From contig CACRXP010001022.1 in assembly GCA_902702965.1 (NCBI GenBank), positions 46,704 through 110,703 of the forward strand: 64,000 nt of DNA, read 5' to 3'. Below, piece after piece: positions 62,515 to 64,000 of this stretch (its first letter is position 1; each line of letters begins with the position of its first letter). Both the position numbers and the translations under genes were made by a program. Under the pieces are notes generated by a model. That model worked only from the letters and a program-made list of their open reading frames with translations, was not told the origin of the DNA and made no database searches. The stretch comes from Spirometra erinaceieuropaei. Lineage: Eukaryota > Platyhelminthes > Cestoda > Diphyllobothriidea > Diphyllobothriidae.

Positions 62515-64000
62515 AGCGTCTGTTTCATTGATTTCTTCAACGCCTGCTGGAAGCATCGGTTACTGGTTCCTATCAGCAGTCAGTCCCCCCCGTGTACCGT
62601 AAGTTATTTGTCGTAAAACTCGACCGTCGAATCAAGCTGCTTGTTTTCAGTTTCGGCTGTCCCTTCCTCGTGTTGGAATTTGTTGATGTTATCTATAGTT
62701 TAGACAGATGTTCGGGTAAACAGTGATTCATGATGCTAACAGACATTAACGGTCAAGTTTTTCATGGTTACTGTAAAAGTTTTGCTATCATTTGACAAGA
62801 GGGAATTCCAGAAAATTGTCTGATCTAAAATGTCTCTCGCAACGATCGCGAAATATGCGGACCAGTTGTAAAGCTGACCTCTATAAATGCCAGTTGAAAA
62901 ACCTTCAATGGAAATCGAAGGCGTTACCGTTAACATATTATTACATCAGCCCTCCTCACTTTTCTAATGGTTTTTTTCGGCCCATAAAGATCAATAATTT
63001 CGACTTCTTTCTCGGAAATATCCAGAGACGCCGAATTGGACTCGACAGTAGGTTTTTAAAACATTCGACTAGACTCGATCAGTTTTGTCTCGTCTGGAAA
63101 AAGCTGACGGACTGGGACTTTTTCATCAATTTAAAACGGCTAGCAGGGGTTGTAAAGGCGGAAAAATTGTCCCCCTTCCTGCTCGGGTAATACGAGTACA
63201 GGCTATTCGGTCTGCTTGTGATTTTTTGTCGGCACTTTAGAAGAAAAGCGTACGCATGTCATTCAATTTCGCAACAGCATCTACGCCCTCTGGAGTACTG
63301 CCTACGTAGGGAATATCTTACTGGCTCATTCTTTGAGCATCTTTTTTGGAGACGTTTGGTGAAAATCACACGTCACTTTTAACTGCTATGCAGGCGCATG
63401 TATTTAATTTCTCCAAGGAACACCAGTCAAGGCTTGTTCTAAACTCTCTGCTCCTAATTCGTCAGCGTAGAACAGGTTTGTCTTTGCTTTACCGGTGAAT
63501 TAATTCGATGGTATAGTGCGAGAAAGGTCTCTTTTTAAACTGCACTGAATTCCGGTGGATAATCGCCCCTTGCATCCCACGTCACGAAAAAAAAATTTCT
63601 TGAAAAAAAACTACTTGGAGTTGCTGTCGTAATCTTTTAAAAATAACGTTATAAGGACCCTATCGGTTCTTATTATTTTACAAGCCGTTGTAATTTCCAA
63701 CCTCGTGCTCAGAGTTCGTGACATGACCTAGGCACGTTTCGACAGATTTGAGTGCTTGAGATGACCGACATCGCGGTCATTCCAGTGCGATCGCAGATAA
63801 AGCTACTTAGTGAAAGGCGGATTTACTTAAAAAAGGTGGCTGAAATTTTCATCGCTCTATGCTAAGCACGAGTTTTGTCTCGGTCTCTTTAAGTCTTCAG
63901 TTAACACGACTCTACTTGTCGACTATGGTTTTAAGGCCGCTTTTGAGACTACTTCAGTAGAGTTTATTGATGAAAACGAATATCTGAGTCCCTGGGCTTA
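62515..64000. other. No recognisable gene
   Basis: The 132-codon frame at 62792-63190 has no motif and an amino-acid composition compatible with chance. AT-rich. Confidence 0.4.

Noticed and set aside
62792..63190. 132-codon plus-strand frame
   Set aside because: No motif or neighbours. The composition (Lys/Arg/Phe/Leu) matches AT-rich chance translation.

Overview
This is a eukaryotic window that looks like a retroelement-rich flatworm genome. A cestode of the Schistocephalus/Spirometra kind is my inference, based on the mix of Penelope-like elements carrying hammerhead ribozymes, CR1-like and RTE-like LINEs, tRNA-derived SINEs and very long palindromic TA-target MITEs. There is no bacterial gene organisation, no rRNA and no CRISPR. 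Nearly every coding trace is a broken mobile-element remnant. Only two segments look like possible cellular exons: 58568-59218 (+), a probable first coding exon behind a CpG-rich promoter region, and 18904-19110 (+), an exon resembling the zinc-ribbon start of ISXO2/Merlin-type transposases.

Layout. 1-3.6 kb: sequence without recognised genes, a telomere-like repeat unit, a small inverted-repeat transposon (N2) and a Rep-A copy. 3.6-6.8 kb: a decayed, nearly full-length CR1-like LINE. 7-21 kb: sparse sequence with a 1-kb palindromic MITE, several tRNA-derived SINEs, the ISXO2-like exon and an inverted pair of Penelope-like fragments. 21-34 kb: five palindromic MITEs (one inside a 300-bp foldback, one inside Rep-A), degenerate RTE-like LINE pieces, several Rep-A copies and a Penelope endonuclease. 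35-38 kb: Penelope reverse-transcriptase and hammerhead fragments, a second telomere-like unit and a 0.4-kb tandem duplication split by a hammerhead-bearing insertion. 39-43 kb: SINEs and a triple nest of MITE and SINE. 44-46.8 kb: an antisense RTE-like LINE with an in-frame CGG/alanine expansion, abutting a Penelope endonuclease. 48-53.2 kb: hammerheads, zinc-finger-like LINE tails, Rep-A, tandem Rep-B and a MITE. 54-56.8 kb: two more MITEs, one containing a palindromic tRNA-like insert, then a 72-base gap and a (CTA)n microsatellite. 57.4-64 kb: CpG-rich promoter and exon, then an intron-like region with one degenerate MITE that hosts a second N2 copy.

How the parts work together. Autonomous families (CR1-like, RTE-like and Penelope-like) are present only as fossils, while their presumed dependants (tRNA SINEs, Rep-A, hammerhead-bearing short Penelope derivatives, palindromic MITEs) outnumber them. 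Nested insertions give a relative chronology: Rep-A, Rep-B and the 300-bp foldback N1 were in place before MITE copies landed in them, and one MITE (M8) landed in another (M7).

The most interesting signals are: hammerhead cores with conserved TATAAATA boxes just upstream; a double hairpin with compensatory changes at the 3' end of Rep-A; exact target-site evidence from nested insertions; and the palindromic tRNA-like insert. All family assignments come from reading motifs; no database search was run.
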